Shown here piece by piece: positions 1 through 8,875 of a stretch of DNA of 64,000 nucleotides. Position 1 is the first letter of the stretch. The number at the start of each line of letters is the position of its first letter. The notes under the pieces were generated by a model. It was given only the letters and a program-made list of their open reading frames with translations, made no database searches and was not told the origin of the DNA. A program made the position numbers and the translations under genes. Source of the stretch: DOZZ01 sp963792655 (GTDB taxonomy: Bacteria; Acidobacteriota; Terriglobia; Bryobacterales; Bryobacteraceae); assembly GCA_963792655.1 (NCBI GenBank), contig CAWBWU010000003.1, positions 124,001 to 188,000 of the forward strand, read 5' to 3'.

Positions 1-1611
1 ACGAAAAGAAGTAAATAGTCACCGCTCCGGAGTTAATTGAGCCAAGTACGTCACTCCGATAGCGCACTTCCGCAGTGGACGGAACACCCTTATTAATGGT
101 TCCGCTCAAAAGACGCTGATTCTCATGGAGAGCACTGGTTTTACTTCTCGCACCTTCGATCAGTCCGAAAACAACCGGAGCAGCCATACCTATGTAGAAG
201 GCTATCGCCGCTGCCTGTCCCATCCAATCTCGCGATCGCTCTGCCCACCCAGGGAGTTCCTTGCTCCCGGATGCACTATCAATCGTCGAACAGAGTCACC
301 GCTCGAATAAACCAGTTTAGACAAGTTGGCGAGCACCGTGTCCCGAACGCTAGGATCAGTTACGTAACCAACGTGCAGGCGAAGGGATCTCCCGGATTTC
401 GGCACGACGCACTCAGACGTCCCCGACAACTCAGGAAGCAGGAGTTTAGTCCCGATATAGTCAAACCGTCTATAACAATTTAGCCATCTAAAAGCGCCTA
501 TTCGGGCTCGGATTCTCGACGTACATAAGGACGCAGTATCGGGAAAATACATGTTAGGGAAAAAGTAAAAGAAAAAACGTCTTACGGGGGTACCTAGAGT
601 AACCAGCGTCACTCTATCTGCTTTTGTCCAAACACGGGAATTGACAAGGGAATCCAGCGCGATCACGCCTCCCAAGCTGTGGCCTACAATTATCAATTCT
701 TCAGGGTGGAAGCTCTGCTGAATTATGGCGATCCTTCGTTCTACGTATTGCTGATACTTACACTCGATAGTGCGGATCTGATATATACCGAAAGATATCG
801 AGCAAGATCTTGAGTGCCGGCCCGGCGAACCGCCGCACCAAAGCTCCAACAACGACACTTGCGATCAAAGCGGTCGCCCAGATTCGGCCCATCAAACCGA
901 GCGGATCAATCGGCGTATTACTCAGGTTTGCGTACCAGCAGATGACCAAAACCGGCAACAAATCCCCAGACGCCCAAATCAAGAGCTTCCAAGGCAACAC
1001 TAGGTTGCGCAGGACGAACTTCCAATTCATAGCCAATGGCAAGTAAACGATGAGCACGAATGGTCGAAGCAAGAAGATGACAAGTTGCCTGAACCCAGTC
1101 CGTATTGGTAGCCACGTCCTCGACACTGCCGCTTGGGCAGAAACCACTATCATAAACACTGTTAGTATGATTAGCGTTAGTACACCGGCGGTCGATCCTA
1201 TCTTAATCGATGACGAAAGCGACACAAAGGTTCTGCTTCCAAGGAGAGAACTAATGCCATCAAATAAAATGACTAGGGGTGGCGACCACAATATGGCTGT
1301 TGAAGTAGCAACCAATCCCACCTCTGCGGCCATGAAGACAATTCCTCGAATAGCCCTGAGAAGTTGGGAGAGTGGTGTTTGCCCTAAGTCTCCCAAGCAT
1401 GCAGTACATGCGTATCGAAGCTTAGTTGCAACTGAAGCACCGAAGAGACCTGCAATAGACCGTCGGAGATGGGATAAAGCGCAATTTCATTCCAGTAAAT
1501 CTCCTCTACAAGGGTGTCGGCTTCGAACGTCGCCAGAGACCGTTCCAGTTCCTTGCGCATTGTGCCGGAGATTGCATTGCCAACACCGTGAATACCTATA
1601 ACTATGCGCAT
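1..1611 (-). pseudogene. Alpha/beta hydrolase with internal membrane domain, frameshifted and cut by the window edge
   Basis: One gene can be read across three or four frames. It starts at 1611 with MRIVIGIHGVGNA, where HGVG resembles the oxyanion turn of lipases. It continues from about 1396 in a second frame with several hydrophobic, membrane-type helices. From about 770 a third frame carries VGHSLGGVIALDSLV, a GxSxG nucleophile elbow. Below about 285 a further frame continues with another hydrophobic helix (MGQAAAIAFYIGMAAPVVFG) and is still open at base 1. The likely role is a membrane-embedded esterase or lipase; the substrate is unknown. Frame changes lie near 1390-1430, 765 and 287. 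Either the gene is decaying or the consensus has indels; the smooth join of protein features favours the latter. No recognised partner gene lies beside it. Confidence 0.55.
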
Positions 1612-2005
1612 TCTGACATCTTAGTCTAAGTTCGGTTCTGCAGAACCGCACGGAGCGGGCGAGGGCGCGCGCGGGGGGCGGCGTGATCACACCCTTGTGC
1701 GGAGTACCGTTAGGCGCACCGCTGCTCTCGACTGGCGGCCCGATGGGATGCCCTCTTGAATCCCCTTGGTGAGCGCGGCTCGTCTTCATCGTTGGCTGTC
1801 CTGTCTCGTTGGACTTCTCCGACTTCGGAAACCTCAATTATGGCTGGCTGAGATTAGCCAGCGGGGAATCGGTGACAGACGGAACAACCCCCATTTCCCC
1901 CTAATCCATTCACAACCAAGCAAAATCTATAACTCCAACTCCCCCATCACCCTCCACACCCCATACCGCCCCCCGTCGAAAGCCCCAGACCACGCTAGTG
2001 CCGGT
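1612..2005. other. Gene-free stretch, nothing recognised
   Basis: No convincing reading frame lies here. It holds a very GC-rich patch around 1655-1690 and an AT-richer stretch before the next start. I see no clear terminator, promoter or repeat. Confidence 0.5.
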
Positions 2006-2629
2006 ATGAGCACTCGCAAGCAACAACAGTCCTCGCGCGCCAACGGCGCCAAATCCAAAGGGCCCGCCACCACCGCCGGGAAAGCGCGCAGTGCCGGCAA
2101 TGCCATGCGCCACGGCATCCTTTCGAAGACCATCGTCCTCGTGAAAGAAGACCCTGCCGAATTTCAAGCACTGGTGGATCAGTACCTCGAGAGGTTTGAA
2201 CCCCAGGACCATCTCGAACACCAGGCCGTCGAAGAGATGGCCCTCTTGCAATGGCGGCTGCGCCGCATTCGCCGAATCGAGACCGAGTTGGTGGACAAGC
2301 ACGCGGAAGATTGGGAAGGCCCCGATGAAGGCTGCGTCGCCAATGCTTTTGAAGGCATGACTTCGTCCATCACCGTCCTCGAACGCTACGAAGCCCGCAT
2401 CCACCGCATGTACCACCGCGCCTATAAACACTTCTACGAACTTCGCGCGCAGCACCCACTCCAACCATGCGCGCCATCACCAACGAAACAAATCACTTCT
2501 CCCGCCCCAGGTTCGTTTGGCAAAACAATAAATGCTCCCGCCACCGCCGGAAAACCATGTGCCGCCGACCATCCTTTTTCATGGCCTGAGCCGGTCAACA
2601 GCCTCGAAAATCACCAGGCAATCGAGTGA
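2006..2629 (+). CDS. Hypothetical protein of the SRANGAKSKGP/RHG family
   Basis: The protein is 207 residues from the ATG at 2006; the open frame reaches back to 1766 but that part has no protein-like composition. The N-terminus holds SRANGAKSKGPATTAGKARS followed by NAMRHGILSKTIVLVKED, a pattern I know from uncharacterised proteins that occur in several copies in Acidobacteriota and Planctomycetes genomes. The middle (about 45-145) is charged and predicted mostly helical. The last 50 residues are Pro/Ala/Thr-rich and look disordered. No catalytic motif is visible and no function can be assigned. It stands alone, 167 bp before the ATPase gene. Confidence 0.65.
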   Translation: MSTRKQQQSSRANGAKSKGPATTAGKARSAGNAMRHGILSKTIVLVKEDPAEFQALVDQYLERFEPQDHLEHQAVEEMALLQWRLRRIRRIETELVDKHAEDWEGPDEGCVANAFEGMTSSITVLERYEARIHRMYHRAYKHFYELRAQHPLQPCAPSPTKQITSPAPGSFGKTINAPATAGKPCAADHPFSWPEPVNSLENHQAIE

Positions 2630-2795
2630 ATCAGCTTCGCCCGGGACTGCACCCCTCAACTGAGACACGGAAATTGACGCATACTGGACCCGGTTGGTGA
2701 AGCGGAGGCGCGCGCTGAGGAACATTCCCGCGCGTTCTCACAAGCGTTTTCCCACCCTTTGCTACACTCGGGGCATCACAGTCGGTAGTAGACCC

Positions 2796-4328
2796 ATGCC
2801 ATCCTACTCGGAGTTGCCCGGCACCCTTGGCGAGCTGCGTGCGAGCCAATATTCTGAAAGTTTTCTGCGGGATCGAAGCGTCAAAGACGAGATTCGATCA
2901 AACCTGATCACCAAATTGCAGAACGGCGAGACGCTCTTCCCTGGCCTGGTGGGCTATGAAGACAGCGTCATCCCGCAAGTGGTGAACGCGCTGTTATCGA
3001 AGCACAACTTTATTCTGCTGGGCTTGCGCGGTCAGGCCAAGACGCGTTTGATCCGCATGTTGACCGGCCTCTGCGATCCGGTGACGCCTTACATCGCGGG
3101 CTCCGAGATTCGCGACAACCCTTATAAGCCGCTCTCTCAATATGCACGCAACAAAATTGCGGAGATGGGCGACGCGACACCGATCGCATGGTTGCGCGCC
3201 GAAGATCGCTACGTGGAAAAACTGGCGACACCCGACGTGACCATCGCAGACATGATCGGCGACATCGACCCGATCAAAGCAGCACGGCGCGGCCAGGACA
3301 TCTCGGATGAACTGACGGTGCATTATGGCCTGGTGCCGCGCGCGAATCGCGGAATTTTCGCCATCAATGAACTGCCTGATCTTGCGGGGAAAATTCAGGT
3401 CGGTTTGTTCAACATCATGCAGGAAGGCGATATCCAGATCAAAGGCTATCCAGTACGATTGCCGCTCGATCTGTTGCTGGTCTTCACTGCGAATCCGGAA
3501 GATTACACGGCGCGCGGCAAGATTGTCACGCCGCTCAAAGATCGCATCGGCAGCGAGATTCGCACGCATTATCCCGGCACGCTCGAAGAAGGCCTGCTGA
3601 TCACTCTGCAGGAAGCCTGGCTCAAACGCGAGTCGCCATTGCCGCTCGAAGTGCCGCCCTTCATCGCGGAGATTTCAGAACAACTGGCGTTCAGCGCACG
3701 TGAAGATAAGCGTGTCGACAAACGTTCCGGCGTTTCGCAGCGCCTGCCGATTTCGGTGCTGGAGAATGTCGCATCGAACGCCGAGCGTCGCGCGTTGCTG
3801 GTGGGCGATACGGCCGTGGTGCCCCGAGTACTGGATGTGTACGCCGCGCTGCCTGCGGTCACCGGCAAGATTGAGCTTGAATACGAAGGCGAGCTCAAGG
3901 GCGGCGATGCAGTGGCGCGCGAGATCATCCGGATCGCGGTCGGTAAGGTGTTCGACCGCTACTTCGAAGGCGTCAACCTGAACTCGATCGTGCAGTGGTT
4001 CGATCTCGGCGGCTCGCTCAAGATGGACGAAAGCGTGAGTTCCGCGGAGATGGTTGCGCAGCTCGGGGCCATTCAGGGGCTGATGGAAAAGACCGGCGCA
4101 CTCGGGCTGGGTGAGAGCGAGTCGGATGCGCTCCGCGCCTCCGCCGCCGAATTCATCCTCGAAGGTCTTTATGCGCATCGCCGCATCAGCCGCAGCGAAG
4201 AGAAAGGTTTCCTGGGCGAAGACCGGCGTCAGGGCCGCGAGCAGCGCGAGACTCGCGATGAAGATGAACGCAACGGGCGCCGCGAACGGGATCGCGAACG
4301 CGACCGCCGCAAGCGTCAGTTCAACTAA
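2796..4328 (+). CDS. MoxR/magnesium-chelatase-like AAA+ ATPase
   Basis: A 510-residue AAA+ ATPase, starting at the ATG at 2796 where family-like sequence begins. The P-loop at about 76-83 reads GLRGQAKT, with Ala where most P-loops have the last Gly. The Walker B-like strand at about 187-195 reads IFAINELPD, with Asn instead of Asp. As I recall, both changes are normal for this chelatase-like subfamily. A sensor-type segment VFTANPEDY follows at about 229-237. The C-terminal 35 residues are a very charged Arg/Glu/Asp tail. These ATPases work with VWA-domain partners as metal-insertion or protein-remodelling chaperones. The VWA gene starts 11 bp downstream, so the two probably form an operon and a complex. 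The client is unknown. Confidence 0.85.
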   Translation: MPSYSELPGTLGELRASQYSESFLRDRSVKDEIRSNLITKLQNGETLFPGLVGYEDSVIPQVVNALLSKHNFILLGLRGQAKTRLIRMLTGLCDPVTPYIAGSEIRDNPYKPLSQYARNKIAEMGDATPIAWLRAEDRYVEKLATPDVTIADMIGDIDPIKAARRGQDISDELTVHYGLVPRANRGIFAINELPDLAGKIQVGLFNIMQEGDIQIKGYPVRLPLDLLLVFTANPEDYTARGKIVTPLKDRIGSEIRTHYPGTLEEGLLITLQEAWLKRESPLPLEVPPFIAEISEQLAFSAREDKRVDKRSGVSQRLPISVLENVASNAERRALLVGDTAVVPRVLDVYAALPAVTGKIELEYEGELKGGDAVAREIIRIAVGKVFDRYFEGVNLNSIVQWFDLGGSLKMDESVSSAEMVAQLGAIQGLMEKTGALGLGESESDALRASAAEFILEGLYAHRRISRSEEKGFLGEDRRQGREQRETRDEDERNGRRERDRERDRRKRQFN

Positions 4329-4339
4329 GCAGGCCCTCA

Positions 4340-5581
4340 ATGAAATGGGTCAAGTACGAAAAGTACAACGGTGACGACTTCGGCATCGACGCGCAGGAGT
4401 TGCTGAAGGCGCTTTCCGATTTTCTGCTGCAATCCGGCTTCGACTCGCCCTATTCGCAATGGGGTGAGTTCGACGACAACGATATGGACGCGCTCAAAGA
4501 CGCCATCCGCCGCGCGCTCGAAAGCGGCGAGCTCTTTGACAACGACCAGATCAAGCAAATGATGGAGAAGCTGCAACAGCTTTCTCCCGAGCAGATGGAA
4601 CAGTTGATTAACAATCTGGTCCAGAAGCTCGAGCAGGAAGGCCACATCACCATCGAAGAGCCTTCGCAGAAGCAGCAACAGCCGCAAGGCGGATCGGGCA
4701 ACGGCCCCGAAGGCAAAGTGCGCTTTGAGGTTACGGACCGCTCGCTCGACTTCCTCGGTTTCAAGACGCTCAAGGACCTGCTCGGGTCGCTGGGCAAATC
4801 GAGCTTCGGGCGGCATGACACGCGCGATCTGGCCACGGGCATCGAGTCTTCCGGCTCATCGAAGCAGTATGAGTTTGGCGACACGTTGAACCTGGACATC
4901 AGCGAGACACTGTTTCACGCGGTGCGCCGCGAAGGCGCGCAGGTTCCGCTGAATCTGGAGTACGAAGACTTGCATGTGCATCAGTGCGAGTACCAGAGTT
5001 CCTGCGCGACAGTGCTGATGCTCGATTGCAGCCACAGCATGATTCTGTACGGCGAGGACCGTTTCACGCCCGCGAAGAAAGTCGCGCTGGCGCTGGCTCA
5101 TCTGATCCGCACGCAGTACCCGGGCGACACGCTGCGCTGCGTGCTGTTTCACGACTCCGCCGAAGAGCTGGACGTCAGTCAACTCGCGCGCGTGCAGGTG
5201 GGGCCTTACTACACCAACACCCGAGACGGTTTGATCCTGGCGCAGAAGCTGCTCGCGCGTGAACGCAAAGACATGCGCCAGATCGTGATGATCACTGACG
5301 GTAAGCCGTCGGCGCTGACGCTCGAAGACGGGCGCATCTATCGCAACGCTTTTGGACTCGATCCCCTGGTGATCAGCAAAACGCTGGAAGAAGTGAACCG
5401 CTGCAAGAAGCAGGGCATCCTGATCAACACGTTCATGCTGGCGAGCGATTATGGCCTGGTGAACTTCGTTCAGAAGGTTACCGAGATCTGCCGGGGCAAA
5501 GCTTATTTCGCGACGCCGCACAATCTTGGCGAGTACCTGTTGATGGACTACATGAATCGCAAGACGCGCACTGTTCATTAG
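4340..5581 (+). CDS. VWA-domain protein, partner of the upstream ATPase
   Basis: A 413-residue protein. The first 115 residues are acidic, helical and Gln/Glu-rich. The C-terminal half is a von Willebrand A domain with an intact MIDAS metal site, DCSHS, at about 229-233 and a later MITDGKPS strand that fits the MIDAS-distal loop. No signal peptide or membrane segment is seen, so it should be cytoplasmic. VWA proteins beside MoxR/chelatase ATPases act as the metal-binding adaptor of the pair. The 11-bp gap to the ATPase gene supports co-expression. The specific target is not evident from the neighbourhood. Confidence 0.85.
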   Translation: MKWVKYEKYNGDDFGIDAQELLKALSDFLLQSGFDSPYSQWGEFDDNDMDALKDAIRRALESGELFDNDQIKQMMEKLQQLSPEQMEQLINNLVQKLEQEGHITIEEPSQKQQQPQGGSGNGPEGKVRFEVTDRSLDFLGFKTLKDLLGSLGKSSFGRHDTRDLATGIESSGSSKQYEFGDTLNLDISETLFHAVRREGAQVPLNLEYEDLHVHQCEYQSSCATVLMLDCSHSMILYGEDRFTPAKKVALALAHLIRTQYPGDTLRCVLFHDSAEELDVSQLARVQVGPYYTNTRDGLILAQKLLARERKDMRQIVMITDGKPSALTLEDGRIYRNAFGLDPLVISKTLEEVNRCKKQGILINTFMLASDYGLVNFVQKVTEICRGKAYFATPHNLGEYLLMDYMNRKTRTVH

Positions 5582-5616
5582 CGTCGAACGGCGCGCGCCT
5601 GTTAACATCGACCTCA

Positions 5617-6324
5617 ATGCGTTCCGCCCCGCTGCTTGGTTTAACAACGGCAATCTCCGCGGCCGGCATGGCTTACGCGGTTCGCGGCAAAAGTTCGCAA
5701 GTCTTCGGGCCATCGGTCTGGCACGGGCCGGCCGATCGTCCGGCGATTGCGCTCACTTTTGATGATGGACCGAGCGAGAGCACCCCGGAGCTGTTACGCG
5801 TTTTGGCGGCGAACGATGCGCCCGCTACTTTTTTTCAATGCGGCGGCAACGTGCGCAGGCTCGCGCCAATTGCGCGCGAGGTGCGGGCCGCGGGACATGA
5901 AATCGGCAACCATAGCGATACGCATCCTTACTTTTCATTCTGCTCGCCGGCTTTCATCGAAGACGACTTTCGACGTGCGCAGCAAACGATTGAAGATACG
6001 CTGTCGGTCAGTCCCGAATATATGCGCGCGCCCTATGGCATTCGGTGGCCCGGCTTTCGCGCCATGCAATCCCAACTCAACCTGACCGGCGTGATGTGGA
6101 CGGTAATCGCTCGCGATTGGAAGCTCAGCGCCAGCAACATCGTCCGCCGCGTGCTCGCGCGAGCCGCGAACGGGGCGATCGTCTGCCTGCATGATGGCCG
6201 CGCATTAAACGCCAACCCCGATATCAGCGCTACCATCGCCGCAGTGTCGCAACTGATTCCTGAACTGCGCGCGCAAGGCTATCGTTTCGTTACAATCCCT
6301 CAACTGCTATGCCCGATCAACTGA
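5617..6324 (+). CDS. Polysaccharide deacetylase (NodB homology domain)
   Basis: A 235-residue NodB-fold deacetylase. It shows the catalytic TFDDGP motif at about 47-52, the metal-binding HSDTH motif at about 99-103, RAPYG for motif 3 and CLHDG near the C-terminus. These enzymes remove N- or O-acetyl groups from chitin-like, peptidoglycan or exopolysaccharide chains. The short N-terminal hydrophobic stretch (about 5-22) could be a weak signal or anchor. The last 16 bases overlap the acyl carrier protein gene in another frame, which implies translational coupling. The exact polymer is unknown. Confidence 0.85.
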   Translation: MRSAPLLGLTTAISAAGMAYAVRGKSSQVFGPSVWHGPADRPAIALTFDDGPSESTPELLRVLAANDAPATFFQCGGNVRRLAPIAREVRAAGHEIGNHSDTHPYFSFCSPAFIEDDFRRAQQTIEDTLSVSPEYMRAPYGIRWPGFRAMQSQLNLTGVMWTVIARDWKLSASNIVRRVLARAANGAIVCLHDGRALNANPDISATIAAVSQLIPELRAQGYRFVTIPQLLCPIN

Positions 6325-6581
6325 CAGAGCGCGTACTCCGCACCATCGCCGAAACGCAGCGCATTCCGGTGGACACAGTAACTGAGGACAAGAGCTTCGA
6401 AGAACTGAATATCGACTCTATGGACGGCGTGAACATTCTCTTTGCTCTCGAAAACGAGTTCGACATTTCGATCCCCGACGAAGCGGCGCGCTCGATTCGC
6501 TCGGTTCACGACATGGTGCGAGGCGTGCGCACGCTGGTCGAAGCGAAAGCGGCCGGTGCTCCCCCGCCCGCCGTCGCTTAG
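6309..6581 (+). CDS. Acyl carrier protein
   Basis: A 90-residue acidic ACP. The phosphopantetheine attachment serine sits at about residue 37 in NIDSMDGVN, followed by the conserved FALENEFDISIPDE helix. The C-terminal extension is Ala/Pro-rich and longer than in a housekeeping AcpP. It starts inside the end of the deacetylase gene and is followed 6 bp later by a ketoacyl-ACP synthase, so it probably carries acyl chains for that synthase. I do not call it acpP, because the sequence is divergent and plsX, its usual neighbour, lies elsewhere in the window. Confidence 0.88.
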   Translation: MPDQLTERVLRTIAETQRIPVDTVTEDKSFEELNIDSMDGVNILFALENEFDISIPDEAARSIRSVHDMVRGVRTLVEAKAAGAPPPAVA

Positions 6582-6587
6582 CAACAA

Positions 6588-7803
6588 ATGCGCCGCGTCG
6601 CGGTAACCGGAATCGGCGTCATCTCCGCCATCGGCAAAACGCGCGAAGAATTCTGGAGCAGCATTGCCGCATGCCGAAGCGGCATTGGACCGATCCGATC
6701 AACAGACGCGAGCAGCCGTCCGATTTCGCAACGGCGCGGAAGTCCCGGATTATCAGCCGGGAGACTACTTCGAACTGAAGACGGCCGACTACATGGATCG
6801 TTTCGCGCAGTTCGCCGTCATTGCCGCACGAGAGGCATGCAGCGATGCCGGGATCGAGTGGACCTCGGAGTTGCGGGAGAACACCGCGATCGTGACGGGC
6901 TCTTGCGTGGGAGGCCAGACCAGTCAGGACGAAGGCTTCGTCGAGCTGTATAAGCTCGGACGGCCGCGCGTCAGTCCGCTGATGATCCCGAAGACGATGA
7001 GCAATGCCGGCGCGAGCTGCATCTCGATGGAGTTCGGGATCACGGGACCGAGCATGAACATCTCGACGGCGTGTTCCTCTTCTTCGCATGCGATCGGCAC
7101 TGCGTTCGGTATGGTGCGGTCGGGCATGGTCGAGATTGCGCTCGCTGGCGGCAGTGAAGCGCCCTTCAGCCCAGGGATTCTGAAGGCGTGGGAAGCGATG
7201 CGCGTGGTTTCGCCCGACACGTGCCGCCCCTTTTCCAAAGACCGCAGCGGCATGGTGCTGGGCGAAGGCAGTTCCATGTTGGTGCTGGAAGCATGGGACC
7301 GGGCAGTTGCGCGCGGCGCTCCCATCTACGGTGAAATTGCGGGCTTTGGTATGTCGGCGGATGCCGCGCATATTACTCAACCGTCAGCCGCAGGCGCGGC
7401 GCTCGCGATGCGCATGGCGTTGAAGGATGCCGGTTGCGCCCTCGAGCAGATCGGCTACATCAACGCTCACGGCACCGGAACCACGGCGAACGATGCAACG
7501 GAAACTTCAGCCATTCGCAGTTTATTCGGTCAGCATACGGAGCAGATAGCGGTCAGTTCTACCAAGTCGATGCATGGCCATGCTCTGGGCGCTGCGGGTG
7601 CGCTCGAAGCAGCGGCTACTATCCTTGGCATCGGGCGCGGACTGTTGCCTCCTACTGCGAATTTCCGTGAAGCGGATCCGGCATGCAATCTGAACCTGAT
7701 CGTCGGGACGGCGCGCGCGCAGCAGGTGGAGTACGCCTTATCGAACTCGTTCGCCTTCGGCGGCTTGAACGCGGTGCTGGCTCTCCGCTCAGCGCGACAC
7801 TAG
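6588..7803 (+). CDS. Beta-ketoacyl-ACP synthase, FabF-like (one frameshift)
   Basis: A condensing enzyme of the KAS II type. The N-terminus MRRVAVTGIGVISAIGKT is in one frame to about 6712; the rest is in the next frame. All three catalytic elements are present: the nucleophile Cys in STACSSSSHA, the first His in NAHGTGTTAND and the second His in SMHGHALGAAG. The enzyme extends an acyl chain on ACP with malonyl-ACP. It follows a dedicated ACP by 6 bp, so the pair may make a special acyl chain rather than serve bulk fatty acid synthesis. The single shift (one extra base near 6710-6716) is most likely a consensus error, because both sides remain fully family-like. It converges on and overlaps the sigma factor gene by 15 bp. 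Confidence 0.82.
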
Positions 7804-8556
7804 CGCTTCGACCGATTCGATCCCAGCGGTTTGCAACGCCGTCGCCATCCGGCTCAGCGCGGCTTTGTGGATTTGCGATACCCGGCTTTCATTGATGCCG
7901 AGCACGCCACCAATTTCGCGCATCGTCAGATCCTTCGAGTAGTAGAGGAACACCACTTTCTGGTAACGCTGCGGCAGCGTGCGCATAGCGCTCTCGAGAG
8001 CCACCGCCATCTGCTTGCGTTCGCAGATCGCGTCCGGCTGGAAATCGGCGCGCTCGGGGAACTCCGGCTCGGACTGGTTCTCATCTTCGGCGCGCGGCGT
8101 GGCTGACGTGATGCCGACGACTCTCATTTCGAGAGCCATGCGCCTCCACTTCTCGACGCCGACGCCCATCTTCTCCGCAATCACGGCTTCCGAAGGCGCT
8201 TCGCTCGTGGTGGCCGCCAATTCCCGCGTGATGGACTCCAGTTGCTTATGGCGCTTGCGCATATCGCGCGAAGCCCAATCCAACTGCCGCAGGCTATCGA
8301 GGATCGCGCCTTTAATGCGGTGCTTGGCGTAAGCGCTGAACGCGACGTCTTTGGTGGTGTTGTATTTGCTTGCCGCATCGATCAAGCCCAGCACGCCGGC
8401 ATGGACCAGGTCGTCGAGATCCACATGAACCGGCAAGTTCTCGTGAACTCGCACGGCGATCGCTTTGACCAGCGATAAATGCTCCAGTACAATCTGGTCC
8501 CGGAGTTCAGTGTTCTCTACGATTGGTGCGAATGCTGGGGTGGTTGCGGCTTGCAT
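7789..8556 (-). CDS. RNA polymerase sigma factor, FliA/WhiG/SigB type
   Basis: A 255-residue group 3 sigma factor. Region 2 is seen at about 30-100 (EHLSLVKAIAVRVHENLP, DLDDLVHAGVLGLIDA, FSAYAKHRIKGAILDSLR). Region 3 follows, and the region 4 helix-turn-helix lies near the end (LTMREIGGVLGINESRVSQIHKAAL). The order and the DSLRQLDWASR segment resemble FliA and WhiG. In Acidobacteriota such factors control motility or stationary-phase genes. No flagellar gene is present here, so the regulon cannot be read from context. The start at 8556 has about 160 bp of gene-free DNA upstream. Confidence 0.88.
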   Translation of the reverse strand: MQAATTPAFAPIVENTELRDQIVLEHLSLVKAIAVRVHENLPVHVDLDDLVHAGVLGLIDAASKYNTTKDVAFSAYAKHRIKGAILDSLRQLDWASRDMRKRHKQLESITRELAATTSEAPSEAVIAEKMGVGVEKWRRMALEMRVVGITSATPRAEDENQSEPEFPERADFQPDAICERKQMAVALESAMRTLPQRYQKVVFLYYSKDLTMREIGGVLGINESRVSQIHKAALSRMATALQTAGIESVEALVSR

Positions 8557-8720
8557 GCCAGTGTAAAGGCATGCACCTGACCAGTCGCTCTATGGTGCAG
8601 GTAATTATTTACTGGGCATCAAGTTACATCGATTATCTCAACTAACATGTGAGTAGCAGTTCGATGTCCAGTACCATCCTGAGTACCGATCTGGAACATC
8701 GTGTGCCGGACCGGAACAAG

Positions 8721-8873
8721 CTATCGATTTGCGAACCGCGCAATCACCGTTCGCGCGACAAACCCGGCCAGCAGGATCATCATCGCGATGCGGAGTTTGC
8801 CCGTCAGTACAATCAACCCCGCGCAGCAAAGCACCGCGTAGGCCGCCATCGCATACCAGAAGCGGCGCTCCAT
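8721..8873 (-). CDS. Small 50-residue membrane protein
   Basis: A short frame starts with ATG at 8873, two bases after the stop of the TonB-like gene, and ends with TAG at 8721. The product is 50 residues with two hydrophobic stretches (about 9-24 and 30-42) separated by GKLR, and a basic C-terminus ARFANR. The tight spacing behind the TonB-like gene and the membrane-like composition suggest it is real and co-transcribed. No homologue is recognised. It could also be a chance frame in GC-rich DNA. Confidence 0.4.
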   Translation of the reverse strand: MERRFWYAMAAYAVLCCAGLIVLTGKLRIAMMILLAGFVARTVIARFANR

Positions 8874-8875
8874 CT

